The position numbers were made by a program, and so were the translations under genes. Below are positions 50,456 through 59,419 of a stretch of 64,000 nt of DNA, in pieces. The stretch lies in the NCBI GenBank assembly GCA_024234675.1, contig JACKNU010000009.1, forward strand, positions 1-64,000. The letters are read 5' to 3'. The stretch is from Pseudomonadales bacterium. Its GTDB lineage: Bacteria > Pseudomonadota > Gammaproteobacteria > Pseudomonadales > Halieaceae. The notes under the pieces were generated by a model, which searched no databases, was not told where the DNA came from, and worked only from the letters and a program-made list of their open reading frames with translations. Positions within the stretch are counted from its first letter, which is position 1. Every line of letters starts with the position of its first letter.

Positions 50456-51931
50456 ATGAGCACTGAGCCACTACTGGAACTGCACGGGGTCAACCTGGTA
50501 TACCGGGCCCTGCCCGCCCTGCGGGACATCAACTGGCGCCCGCTGCAGGGCCAGCAATGGGCCTGCCTGGGGCCCAATGGCGCCGGCAAGACCAGCCTGG
50601 CGCGGGTGCTGTGCAGCCAGGCGACCCACTACTCCGGCGACTTCCAGCGCGCCCCGCTGCTGGACGAACGCGGCGTGGCCTACGTCTGCTTCGAGCAGGC
50701 CAAGGCCCTGTGCGACCGCGACCGCAAGCTGGACGACTCGGAGTTCCGCGCCGACGCCAGCGACCCCGGCACCGCGGTGCAGACGGTAATCCTGGGGGGC
50801 AGGCAGCCCGACGAACGCTTTCACCACTGGGTGCAGCGCCTGCATATCGGCCATATCCTGCAGCGCGGACTGCGCTTCATCTCCACCGGGGAAATGCGCA
50901 AGACCCTGCTGATCAGGGCCATCCTGGCACAACCCGCCCTGCTGATCCTGGACAGCCCGCTGGACGGGCTGGATCATGCCAGCCAGGCCGATATGCGCCG
51001 CATCATCGACGAGCTGTTGCACTCGGACATGACAGTGCTGATGCTGTGCCGGCAAGCGGAGGACGTGCCCGCCGGCGTCAGCCACCTGCTGGTGCTGGAC
51101 GGCGGCGCGGTGCTGGCGCAGGGCGAACGGGAGGCCGTGCTGGCGGACCTGCGGGTCACGACCCTGATGAACCCGCCCGCGGCCGAACTGGGCCAGCTCC
51201 CTCCCCCGGCACCGCGCCCCTACGAACTGGCGGCCGACGGCCCGCTGTTGCAGTTGCGCAATGTGCACGTGCGCTACGGCGAGGTCACCGTGCTCGACGG
51301 GGTGAACTGGGTGCTGGAGCGCGACCAGCACTGCTGCGTCTCCGGCCCCAACGGCTGCGGCAAGACCACCCTGCTGAGCCTGGTCACCGGCGATAATCAC
51401 AAGGCCTACGGCCAGGACATTACCCTGTTCGGCATCCGCCGCGGCAGCGGCGAGAGTGTCTGGGACATCAAGCAGAAATACGGCCAGCTGGACAACCAGT
51501 TGCACCTGAATTACGTGCGCGGCATGCGGGTGGTGGAGGTGGTGGTATCGGGCTTTTTCGATACCATCGGCCTGTACGACGACTGGGGCGACGTGCAGCG
51601 CGACACCGCCGCGCAGTGGCTGGCGGCCCTGGGGCTGGCCGGCTACGCCCGGGAGAGCTTCGATGCCCTGTCCTTCGGCCTGCAGCGCATGGTGTTGCTG
51701 GCCAGGGCCATGGTGAAATCGCCCATCATCCTGCTGCTGGACGAACCCACCCTGGGCCTGGACGGGCACCACCGCATGCTGATGCTGCGCGCGATCGACC
51801 ATATCGCCGCCAATTCCGATACCCGTATTATTTTCGTCAGCCACTCGGCGGGCGAGGTACCCGCCTGCATCAACCAGCACCTGGTGTTCGAACCCCGCGA
51901 GGATGGCTTCCAGGTGGTTTGCCGGCAGTAG
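50456..51931 (+). CDS. modF: ModF-like twin ABC ATPase
   Basis: A 491-residue protein with two ABC nucleotide-binding domains (1-225, 255-490) and no membrane segments. It matches E. coli ModF along its length (RRGSGESVWDIK, LLSLVTGD). Walker A motifs are GPNGAGKTS and GPNGCGKTT. In domain 1 the Walker B reads LLILDSPLDGLD, so the catalytic Glu is Ser; domain 2 keeps LLLDEPTLGLD. Signature motifs are STGEM and LSFGLQ. No modABC genes are adjacent, so a transport role is not supported here. Confidence 0.8.
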   Translation: MSTEPLLELHGVNLVYRALPALRDINWRPLQGQQWACLGPNGAGKTSLARVLCSQATHYSGDFQRAPLLDERGVAYVCFEQAKALCDRDRKLDDSEFRADASDPGTAVQTVILGGRQPDERFHHWVQRLHIGHILQRGLRFISTGEMRKTLLIRAILAQPALLILDSPLDGLDHASQADMRRIIDELLHSDMTVLMLCRQAEDVPAGVSHLLVLDGGAVLAQGEREAVLADLRVTTLMNPPAAELGQLPPPAPRPYELAADGPLLQLRNVHVRYGEVTVLDGVNWVLERDQHCCVSGPNGCGKTTLLSLVTGDNHKAYGQDITLFGIRRGSGESVWDIKQKYGQLDNQLHLNYVRGMRVVEVVVSGFFDTIGLYDDWGDVQRDTAAQWLAALGLAGYARESFDALSFGLQRMVLLARAMVKSPIILLLDEPTLGLDGHHRMLMLRAIDHIAANSDTRIIFVSHSAGEVPACINQHLVFEPREDGFQVVCRQ

Positions 51932-52251
51932 GCTGAGGCTCTGCCTTGGTTCTGTTCCACTCACGGCGGTTCATGCTTTCAGCGGCAGGTGTCCGGGTAT
52001 GTCCTGATTCTCTGTGAAGGTTTTGAGCGGTTCCATTCGCGGCGCAGGGCGGGGGTTACCTCGCTGCACGCTCGATCTGGCGGCAGGGGTCCGGGTATGT
52101 CCTGGCGGAATATAAAAGGCCAGCGCCGAAGGAGTGGCGGGAGACCGTTTTCCAGGGCTCCCAACCGACTGAGGGCAGCCCGGAGGGCCGCGGACATGGA
52201 GCCAGGACATACCCGGACACCTGACGCTGACGGCACAGCCAAAACCAGGAG
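51932..52251. repeat. Intergenic region with three copies of a 21-bp repeat
   Basis: A 320-bp gene-free stretch. The repeat CAGGTGTCCGGGTATGTCCTG is at 51986-52006 (plus), 52084-52104 (plus, one change), and 52204-52224 (minus). Copies 1 and 3 are inverted and bound about 240 bp. The stretch between contains no open frame of note. Confidence 0.8.
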
Positions 52252-55200
52252 TTATGCTTCTGTCGGCTTCCTGATCCTGAAAAACACCGCATACAGGGTA
52301 GGCACCACGATCAGTGTCAGCACCGACGCAAAGCCCAGCCCGGCCATGATGGTGACCGACATGTTCACGAAAAACACATCGGACAACAGCGGGATCAGGC
52401 CGAGAATGGTCGTTGCGGCCGCCAGCACCACCGGGCGCATACGGCTGACGCAGGCATCGAGCAGAGCCTGGTAGGGCTCCTTGCCGCTGTCGATCTGCTG
52501 GTCTATTTCCTCAATCAGTACGATCGCATTCTTGATCAACAGGCCGATCAGCGACAGGGCCCCCAGCAGCGACATAAAGTCGAAGGCGCCACCGGTACCC
52601 AGCAGGCCCACGGTGATACCGACGATAGCCAGCGGCACCGTCAGCCAGATAATCAGCGGCTGGCGCAGCTTGCCGAACAGGAAAATGCTGGTGAGTATCA
52701 TCAGCAGGAAACCCACCGGCAGCGAGGCACCCAGGCCGGCCTGGGCATTCTGTGAATCCTCGTACTCGCCGCCCCACTCCAGTTGGTAACCCGGCGGCAG
52801 CTCGATGGCCTCAATCTGCGGCCACAGGCTTAACAGCAGCGGCCCCGCCATGCCATCGACAGGATTGCAGGAAGCGATAATGGTCTGGATGCGGTTGCGC
52901 CCGCGGATCACGGAATTCTCCCAGCGGGTTTCGTAGCCAGAGACCACCTGTGATACCGGTACCGTGCGCCGCAGCACCGGGCTCCACACCTGGATGTCAC
53001 GCACCTGGTCGATATCAGCGCGCTCTTCCTCCGGCGCCCGCAGGCGAATAGGCAGCAACCGGTTACCGTCCCGATAACGGCCCACGTCGTAACCATCGAA
53101 GGCAACCTTGAGGGCATCGCCCAGTTCCTGGCGATCCACCCCCAACTGGCGGGCCACCTGTTCATTGAACACCGGCGTCGACACCTTCACCGGAGAACGC
53201 CAGTCATTCCGTACATCGGTGGTATTGGGATCCTGCAGCATAATGGCCTGGGCCTGCTCAGCCAACTGGCGCAGCACTTTCTCGTCCGGCCCGGAAAACC
53301 GCGCCTCGATCTTGGCATCGCGCCCAGGGCCGATACGCATGGGCTTGATGATGGGATCTGTCCACGGCAGTTCCCGCTGCAGGTACTCCCGGGTGGCGGC
53401 TGCCACCGCCGGGATCTGTTCACGTTTTTCGGTACGGACGATAATCTGCGAGTAGACCCGGGCGGGCTCCTTGGCATCGTACACCAGGGTAAAGCGCTGG
53501 TGAGGGCCGCCTATGACCGATGAAGTCTGCACCACGCCGGGCAGTTCGCGGATAAACTTGCTGACCCGCAGGGTGTCGTCGCGGGTCTTGCGGATATCAG
53601 TACCCTCGGGTTCCCACACATCGACAAAAAATATGGGCGTGCTGGAATCCGGGAAAAAGCCGCTCTTGATGTGGCCAAAACCGACCACGGCCAGGACGAA
53701 CATGCCCACTACCGCCCCCAGGGTGACCCAGCGGTGCCTGATGGCCGCCGCCAGAATTCCCCGGTAGGCCCGGAACAGCTTGCCGGCGTAGGGGTCCTGG
53801 TCCCCGGGGGTATCACTACTGCCTGGTTTCAGCAGCAGCGCACACAGCAGGGGGGTGGTGCTGATCGCGGTTATCCAGCTCAGGGAGAGCGATATCAGGA
53901 TCACGTAAAACAGGGAACTGGCGAATTCACCGGTGTTGTCGGGAGACAGGCCTATGGCCGAAAAGGCGAGAATACCGATTACGGTACCCCCCAGCAGAGC
54001 CCACATGGTTTTGCCAACGGCCTCGGCGGCGGCCTGCATGGCCTTCATTCCGGACTCCATGCGGACCTGCATGCCCTCGGCCACCACGATGGCGTTGTCC
54101 ACCAGCATGCCCAGGGCGATAACCAGGGCACCCAGGGAAATGCGCTGCAGCTCTATGTTGAAGACATTCATCAGGAACAGGGTGCCTGCCACGGTAATCA
54201 GCAATACCGCACCGATGACGATACCCGTGCGCAGCCCCATGAACGCCAGCAGCACCAGCAAAACGATGGCCACTGCCTGGCCGACGCTGACGATAAAGCC
54301 GCCTACCGATTTTTCCACCTCCTCGGGCTGGTTATAGACCGTTTCCAGTTCCATACCGATGGGCACTACCGGCAGCAACGACTCCAGCATCTTGTCGACC
54401 TGCCGGCCGACCTCGACCACATTCTGTCCCGATGCCATCGAAATACCGATACTCAGGCCGGGCTGGCCGTTCAGGTAATACATCTTGCCGGGCACTTCCT
54501 CGTAAGCCCGGGTAATGGTGGCAAAGTCCTTCAGGCGGATCAGTTTGCGGTCGCTGGAGCTGATCAGCACATCGCCTATCTCCTGCACTGACTGGAAATC
54601 GCCAGTGGGGCTGAAACGGACATAGTCGTCCCCGACCCGCACATTGCCCGCGTCCACCACCACGTTCTGCGAGCCAAGCACAGCCCCTATCTGGCTGAGA
54701 TCCAGACCCATTTCCGCCACCGTGCTGCGCGGAATATCCAGGTAGACCACCTCGCGCTGCTCGCCGTCTATCACCACCTTGCGCACACCGTTGACCAGCA
54801 CCAGTTGCTTCTTGATGGCGTCTGCCGTGTCGTAGAGATCGCGCCAGCTATAGCCTTCTCCGGTCAGCATCAAATAGATGCCGTATACGTCACCAAAATC
54901 GTCCAGCACGATCGGAGCCTGGGCCCCCGGGGGCAGCGACGGCCTGACGTCGGCGATCTTGCGGCGCAACTCGTCGAATATATTGGGCAGGTCGGCGGAT
55001 TTGTACTCATCCTTGAAGTCGACCAGGATGTCGGACAGTCCCGGACGCGACACCGACATCTTGATGCGTTTGACCTGGGGCATTTTCTGGATGGCGTCTT
55101 CCAGGTGGTAGGTCAGCTCTTCCTGTACTTCCCGCGCGGTCGCACCGGGGTAGAGGGTGATTATCTTGGCCGACTTGATGGTAAATGCCGGGTCTTCCAG

Positions 55201-55302
55201 CTTGCCCATCCGCTCGAAGGCGATCAGGCCGCCGCCGACCATGATTAGCACCAGCAACCAGGAAATCACCCGGTTCTTTACCGAATAGTCACCGATATTC
55301 AT
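52252..55302 (-). CDS. RND efflux pump permease
   Basis: A 1016-residue inner-membrane RND transporter. There are 12 segments with two large periplasmic loops. LGMLVDNAIVVAEGM in segment 4 carries the proton-relay aspartate with Asn in the second position. Length and layout match the tripartite drug/solvent efflux type. It lies 31 bp after its adaptor gene. No outer-membrane TolC partner is in the window. The C-terminus is intact. Confidence 0.94.
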   Translation of the reverse strand: MNIGDYSVKNRVISWLLVLIMVGGGLIAFERMGKLEDPAFTIKSAKIITLYPGATAREVQEELTYHLEDAIQKMPQVKRIKMSVSRPGLSDILVDFKDEYKSADLPNIFDELRRKIADVRPSLPPGAQAPIVLDDFGDVYGIYLMLTGEGYSWRDLYDTADAIKKQLVLVNGVRKVVIDGEQREVVYLDIPRSTVAEMGLDLSQIGAVLGSQNVVVDAGNVRVGDDYVRFSPTGDFQSVQEIGDVLISSSDRKLIRLKDFATITRAYEEVPGKMYYLNGQPGLSIGISMASGQNVVEVGRQVDKMLESLLPVVPIGMELETVYNQPEEVEKSVGGFIVSVGQAVAIVLLVLLAFMGLRTGIVIGAVLLITVAGTLFLMNVFNIELQRISLGALVIALGMLVDNAIVVAEGMQVRMESGMKAMQAAAEAVGKTMWALLGGTVIGILAFSAIGLSPDNTGEFASSLFYVILISLSLSWITAISTTPLLCALLLKPGSSDTPGDQDPYAGKLFRAYRGILAAAIRHRWVTLGAVVGMFVLAVVGFGHIKSGFFPDSSTPIFFVDVWEPEGTDIRKTRDDTLRVSKFIRELPGVVQTSSVIGGPHQRFTLVYDAKEPARVYSQIIVRTEKREQIPAVAAATREYLQRELPWTDPIIKPMRIGPGRDAKIEARFSGPDEKVLRQLAEQAQAIMLQDPNTTDVRNDWRSPVKVSTPVFNEQVARQLGVDRQELGDALKVAFDGYDVGRYRDGNRLLPIRLRAPEEERADIDQVRDIQVWSPVLRRTVPVSQVVSGYETRWENSVIRGRNRIQTIIASCNPVDGMAGPLLLSLWPQIEAIELPPGYQLEWGGEYEDSQNAQAGLGASLPVGFLLMILTSIFLFGKLRQPLIIWLTVPLAIVGITVGLLGTGGAFDFMSLLGALSLIGLLIKNAIVLIEEIDQQIDSGKEPYQALLDACVSRMRPVVLAAATTILGLIPLLSDVFFVNMSVTIMAGLGFASVLTLIVVPTLYAVFFRIRKPTEA

Positions 55303-55333
55303 ATCCGCTGCACCCCGGTGTTATTATTACGGC

Positions 55334-56467
55334 TCAACCGGGATCGCCCGCGCGCGGCACGGCCTGCTCGGTATCCGCCATCCGCGTGACCCGCATTCCC
55401 TGCGCCAGGTAGGGTGCACCCACGGCGACAATTTCCTCGCCGCCTGCCAATCCGTCAGTAATCTCGATCATGCTGCCGGACATGCGGCCTATGGAGACCG
55501 GACGCGAGGATACCGTCATGGTCTCCGGATCGAGCAACCATACCCGGGGATTGAGCCCGGAGTCCGCCTGGACGGCCCGCGCCGGAACCCACTTCACGCT
55601 TTCGTAGGTGACCAGTTCGCTCAGGTCCAGCAATACCGTCGCGGTCATACCCGGCAACACGGTGAATTTGGTCGGTGCGGCCATGGTGAAGGTCGCCCTG
55701 AAGGTCTGGGTCTGCGGATCTGCCTTGGTGGCAATCTCCTTGGGTCTCAACGGGAAAGTCTGGTCGCCGCGCCCTTCGAACTGGGCGGTGGCGCGCACCG
55801 CCGGGTCGGTATGCCCGCCGTCGCCGACCTCCCTGCTGACACCGCCGCGCACGCTGCGCACCACGGATTCCGGCAGGTTAATGACGATGTCCAACTGGTC
55901 GATATTCTGCAGCCACATGACCGTCTGCTTGGCCATTACTTCCTCGAAGTTCTCCACGTCGCGCTGGGCCACGCGGCCCGCAAACGGTGCGATCAGCACC
56001 GTGTACTCCAGGTCTTTCCTGGCCTGGGACAGGGCCGCGGACGCGCTGCGGTACTCGGCTTCCATGCGATCGAAGTCAAGGCGCGAGATATTGCCGTCGG
56101 CCACCAGGTCCCTGGCGCGCTTGAAGTTGCGCTCGGTGTTGTCGAACCTGGCCTGGCGATCCTCGAGTATCAGTTTGTAATCGGTGGGATCCAGGCGGGC
56201 CAGCACCTGGCCCTTCTTGACCAGATCGCCCTCTTTTACCGGCAGCTCCTGCAGTTGGCCACCGACGCGAAACGCCAGCTCCGCCCGCTGGGAGGCGTCC
56301 ACTTTGCCGGGAAAGCTGCGCACCGCATCCACCTCCGAGCCCTCCACCACAAACACCTTGACCGGGCGACTCGCCGGCTCCGGCGCGGCTTGCCTGCCAT
56401 CGCCACATGCCACCAGGGCAAGCAGCGCCAGGCTGATGGAAAGTATCCTTGGCCAGAGTCCCGTCAT
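55334..56467 (-). CDS. RND efflux adaptor (membrane fusion protein)
   Basis: A 377-residue periplasmic adaptor with a lipobox (ALVACGDG) for membrane anchoring. It has the barrel-sandwich and coiled-coil layout (EGDLVKKGQVLARLDPTDYKL near 79-98; the second half after AQRDVENFEEV). It is the partner of the pump encoded next to it and probably shares its promoter. Confidence 0.92.
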   Translation of the reverse strand: MTGLWPRILSISLALLALVACGDGRQAAPEPASRPVKVFVVEGSEVDAVRSFPGKVDASQRAELAFRVGGQLQELPVKEGDLVKKGQVLARLDPTDYKLILEDRQARFDNTERNFKRARDLVADGNISRLDFDRMEAEYRSASAALSQARKDLEYTVLIAPFAGRVAQRDVENFEEVMAKQTVMWLQNIDQLDIVINLPESVVRSVRGGVSREVGDGGHTDPAVRATAQFEGRGDQTFPLRPKEIATKADPQTQTFRATFTMAAPTKFTVLPGMTATVLLDLSELVTYESVKWVPARAVQADSGLNPRVWLLDPETMTVSSRPVSIGRMSGSMIEITDGLAGGEEIVAVGAPYLAQGMRVTRMADTEQAVPRAGDPG

Positions 56468-56524
56468 CTGTCTGTTCTCCTCACTGCTGAACCCGCTTGA
56501 AAGCCGGTATCTTATAACGTCAGC

Positions 56525-56947
56525 TTAGCGAGTAAACGCTCGCAGCGCATCACACTGGGAGGAACTGGTGCAAAACAGCATTCCCCTCTCCGCGACCGCC
56601 CGGGCCTGGCTGGTATCGCCACGAGCCTTGTGGGTCTGCGCCAGCTGCAGGTAGATTTCAGCGCTCTCCGGATCGATGCGCTGGGCCCGCTCCAGCAACG
56701 CGAGGGCCTGTTCGTAATCGCCCCGCGCACGCGCCTGCTGCGCCTTCTCGACCAGTGGTTTCCAGGCGGAGGTGGTGGGCGGCTGGGGCGGGCGCGGCGG
56801 CTGGGGCGGCGCCGGCGCCCGGGGTGCCGGGGCGGTAGGTTGCGGGGGCGGAGCCGGCTCGCTTTCCGGCAGGCTGTAGGTGGAACAGCCGGCCATGACC
56901 AGCAGCAGGCAGAGTACCCCACCGCGGTTGATCAGTGTCTGCAACAT
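56525..56947 (-). CDS. TPR-containing lipoprotein
   Basis: A 140-residue predicted lipoprotein. The lipobox is LVMAGC (Cys21). A Pro-rich linker (30-62) leads to two TPR-like helical repeats (about 67-130, with ARGDYEQALALLERAQRIDP). The ATG overlaps the stop of the PBP1b gene (TGATG), so the two are translationally coupled. A role in regulating PBP1b, as the outer-membrane lipoprotein LpoB does, is only suggested by this link. Confidence 0.82.
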   Translation of the reverse strand: MLQTLINRGGVLCLLLVMAGCSTYSLPESEPAPPPQPTAPAPRAPAPPQPPRPPQPPTTSAWKPLVEKAQQARARGDYEQALALLERAQRIDPESAEIYLQLAQTHKARGDTSQARAVAERGMLFCTSSSQCDALRAFTR

Positions 56948-59202
56948 CAGTTGTCACCCCCGAACAATGACTGGAACCAGTCCTTTATGCCGGTCGAGCG
57001 GGCCGCGCAATGGGTGCTCTGGCGCGGCTCGGAACCGGTGATAAACGGTATCAGCCGTGAATTGGGACAGCCCTTGCCGGTCAGGAACCCGCTCTGGTCG
57101 TCGATCCAGACCGTCTCCATGCCGTCGGGCATACGATAACCCAGGGGCCGCTCGCTGGCCTGGGCCATGAAATGCGCCCACACCTTGAGCGCGCCGGTAC
57201 CCCCGGTGAGCCCGGTGCTGCCGTTGTCGTCGCGGCCAATCCAGGTTACCGCCAGCAGGTCCCCGGCAAAACCGGCGAACCAGGAGTCGCGGCCATCGTT
57301 GGTGGTGCCGGTCTTGCCGGCGACGTCGAAGCCCTGGGGCAGGTAGCGATATACACCCTTGCCAGTGCCCTCACGCACCACCGCCCGCAGGGCGTAGGTC
57401 AGCAGGTTGGTGGCCTGCAGGCTCACCGTGCGATCGTATTCCAGGGGATAGCGCTTGAGGGGCTCGCCCCGGGCGTCCACCACCTCGCGAATGCTGCGCA
57501 GGGGCATGCGGAAACCGCCGGCGGCGATAGTCTGGTACATGGCGGCCATATCCATGGGCGAGTACTCCCCGGCGCCCAGGGTCAGCGCGGGCACTTCGGG
57601 AATGGGACCCTCGACTCCCAGGCGCTGCAGCATGTCGACCACCTTCCCCAGCCCCAGGTCCATGCCCAGGCGGGCGGTGGCCAGGTTGTAGGAGTTGGCG
57701 AGGGCGCGGTACAGCAGTACCTCCCCGTGCACCTCGCGATCGAAGTTGCGGGGCTCCCACAGCTGCCCGCCCGGCCCCTCCACCTTGAGCGGCGTATCCG
57801 TCAGGGGCGTCACCAGGGAGTAGCGCCGCGGCTGTTCCAGCGCCGCCAGGTACACGGCGGGCTTGAGCAGGGAACCGGCGGGTCGCCGCGCATCCAGGGC
57901 GCGGTTGAACCCCGCGTAGCGCACGCTGCGTCCACCTACCAGCGCGGCCACCTCGCCGGAGTCAAAGCGGGTGACCACCGTGGCGCTCTCCAGCTCGCCG
58001 CCTTTATTGAGCTGCCCCAGCACGGTGGTGGTGCTGTTTTCCACCTGGCGCTGCAGCAGGGGGTCGAAGGCGGTGAAGATACTGAGGCCCAGGGTGGTGA
58101 GGTCCTCCTCCCGATACTCCTCGCGCAACTGGCGCCGCACCAGCTCCAGGTAGGCCGGGAAGGAATCGCGAATACGGTGCTTGTTGTTGAGGTCCAGCGG
58201 CATGGCCCGGGCCACCACCGCCTCTTCCTCGGAGATAACCCCCCGCTCCGCCATCTCCCCCAGCACCACGTTGCGCCGCTCCAGGGCGCGCTCGGGATTG
58301 CGCAGGGGATTGTACAGCGAAGGCCCCTTGATCATCCCGATCAACAGCGCCTGCTGGTGCAGTCGCAACTGGTGAATCGGCGTATCGAAATAGTGACGGG
58401 AGGCCAGCGCGAAGCCGTGGATCGCCCGCGGTCCCTCCTGCCCCAGGTAGACCTCGTTGATATAACTTTCGAGAATCTGGTCCTTGCTGTAGTGCAGCTC
58501 CAGCAGCATGGCCATCAACACTTCGGTGCCCTTGCGCAGGATGGTGCGCTCCGGGGTCAGGTAGTAGTTCTTGACCAGCTGCTGGGTGATGGTGCTGCCC
58601 CCCGCCACCACCCGCCCCGAGCGCAGGTTACTGAAAGCCGCCCTGGCCATACCGATCAGGGAAATACCGGAGTGCTCATAGAAGCGGTGGTCCTCGACGG
58701 CGAGCAGGCCATCCCGCAGGGTGAGGGGCACGTCATCCAGCCGCACCAGCACCCGGTCCTCGCCGTGGGAGGGATAGATGCCGCCAATCTGCACCGGATC
58801 CAGCCGCATCAGGTCCACCGCGCGGCCGCCGGCGGTGATTTTCTGCACCCGCGAGCCGCCCAGTTCCACCAGCACCTTGCGCGCCGACTCGCGCTCCCCC
58901 GGGAAGTCGAAGCCGCGGGTGTAGATCTCGAAGCGGTCGCGGTTGCGGGCTACCTGCCCGGGGTTGGAGGTACTGGTCACCTTGCGATAACCCAGCACTT
59001 CCAGCTCGTAGGCCAGGCCCGCGGCGTCCAGCCGCGCGCCGGCGAACAGCTCCAGGGGCCGCGCGTAGACCTTGGCGGGCAATTCCCACATTTTGTCGAC
59101 AAAGGTGGAGGTGATCTTCGCGTCGAGATAGATAAGCAACAACCCGCCGGCCACCAGGCCGGCGAGAAGCAGTTTGAGGAAGAAATGGCGGGTGCGAAAC
59201 AT
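56947..59202 (-). CDS. mrcB: Penicillin-binding protein 1B
   Basis: A 751-residue bifunctional peptidoglycan synthase. One N-terminal membrane segment (about 8-27), the UB2H-like region, the GT51 transglycosylase (EDHRFYEHSG, about 170-180), and the transpeptidase with SxxK (PAGSLLKP), SYN and KTGTT. The C-terminus has a short Gly/Asp end. It is the upstream partner of the TPR lipoprotein. Confidence 0.95.
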   Translation of the reverse strand: MFRTRHFFLKLLLAGLVAGGLLLIYLDAKITSTFVDKMWELPAKVYARPLELFAGARLDAAGLAYELEVLGYRKVTSTSNPGQVARNRDRFEIYTRGFDFPGERESARKVLVELGGSRVQKITAGGRAVDLMRLDPVQIGGIYPSHGEDRVLVRLDDVPLTLRDGLLAVEDHRFYEHSGISLIGMARAAFSNLRSGRVVAGGSTITQQLVKNYYLTPERTILRKGTEVLMAMLLELHYSKDQILESYINEVYLGQEGPRAIHGFALASRHYFDTPIHQLRLHQQALLIGMIKGPSLYNPLRNPERALERRNVVLGEMAERGVISEEEAVVARAMPLDLNNKHRIRDSFPAYLELVRRQLREEYREEDLTTLGLSIFTAFDPLLQRQVENSTTTVLGQLNKGGELESATVVTRFDSGEVAALVGGRSVRYAGFNRALDARRPAGSLLKPAVYLAALEQPRRYSLVTPLTDTPLKVEGPGGQLWEPRNFDREVHGEVLLYRALANSYNLATARLGMDLGLGKVVDMLQRLGVEGPIPEVPALTLGAGEYSPMDMAAMYQTIAAGGFRMPLRSIREVVDARGEPLKRYPLEYDRTVSLQATNLLTYALRAVVREGTGKGVYRYLPQGFDVAGKTGTTNDGRDSWFAGFAGDLLAVTWIGRDDNGSTGLTGGTGALKVWAHFMAQASERPLGYRMPDGMETVWIDDQSGFLTGKGCPNSRLIPFITGSEPRQSTHCAARSTGIKDWFQSLFGGDN

Positions 59203-59329
59203 GGGGTGCGAGTGTACACCAGCAGGCGTGAAAAAAAGACGGGCTTTTCACCGCTCCCGGCGGCGGGATGCGTATTGCGGCGCAAGGCCTAATAGGCTAC
59301 AAACAACCCGGGACAGAAGGAGACAGCCA

Positions 59330-59419
59330 GTGCAGGAACTGAGCCAGGACAAGGGCGCACCCGCGCTCAGCATGCAGCTAACCGGCCGGGGCAAACACCC
59401 GGGGCGCCCGGCAGCTTGA
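59330..59419 (+). CDS. 29-codon leader ORF coupled to the Cache-channel gene
   Basis: A GTG at 59330 is preceded by a strong AAGGAG 7 nt upstream. The short frame ends at TGA 59417-59419, which overlaps the TTG start of the next gene (TTGA). The large gene has no ribosome-binding site of its own. This layout suggests translational coupling. The peptide itself shows no motif. Whether it is translated is unknown. Confidence 0.55.
   Translation: MQELSQDKGAPALSMQLTGRGKHPGRPAA

Noticed and set aside
50456..51931. Twin ABC protein considered as a molybdate importer component
   Set aside because: No permease or binding-protein gene is adjacent, and ModF itself is not part of the importer.
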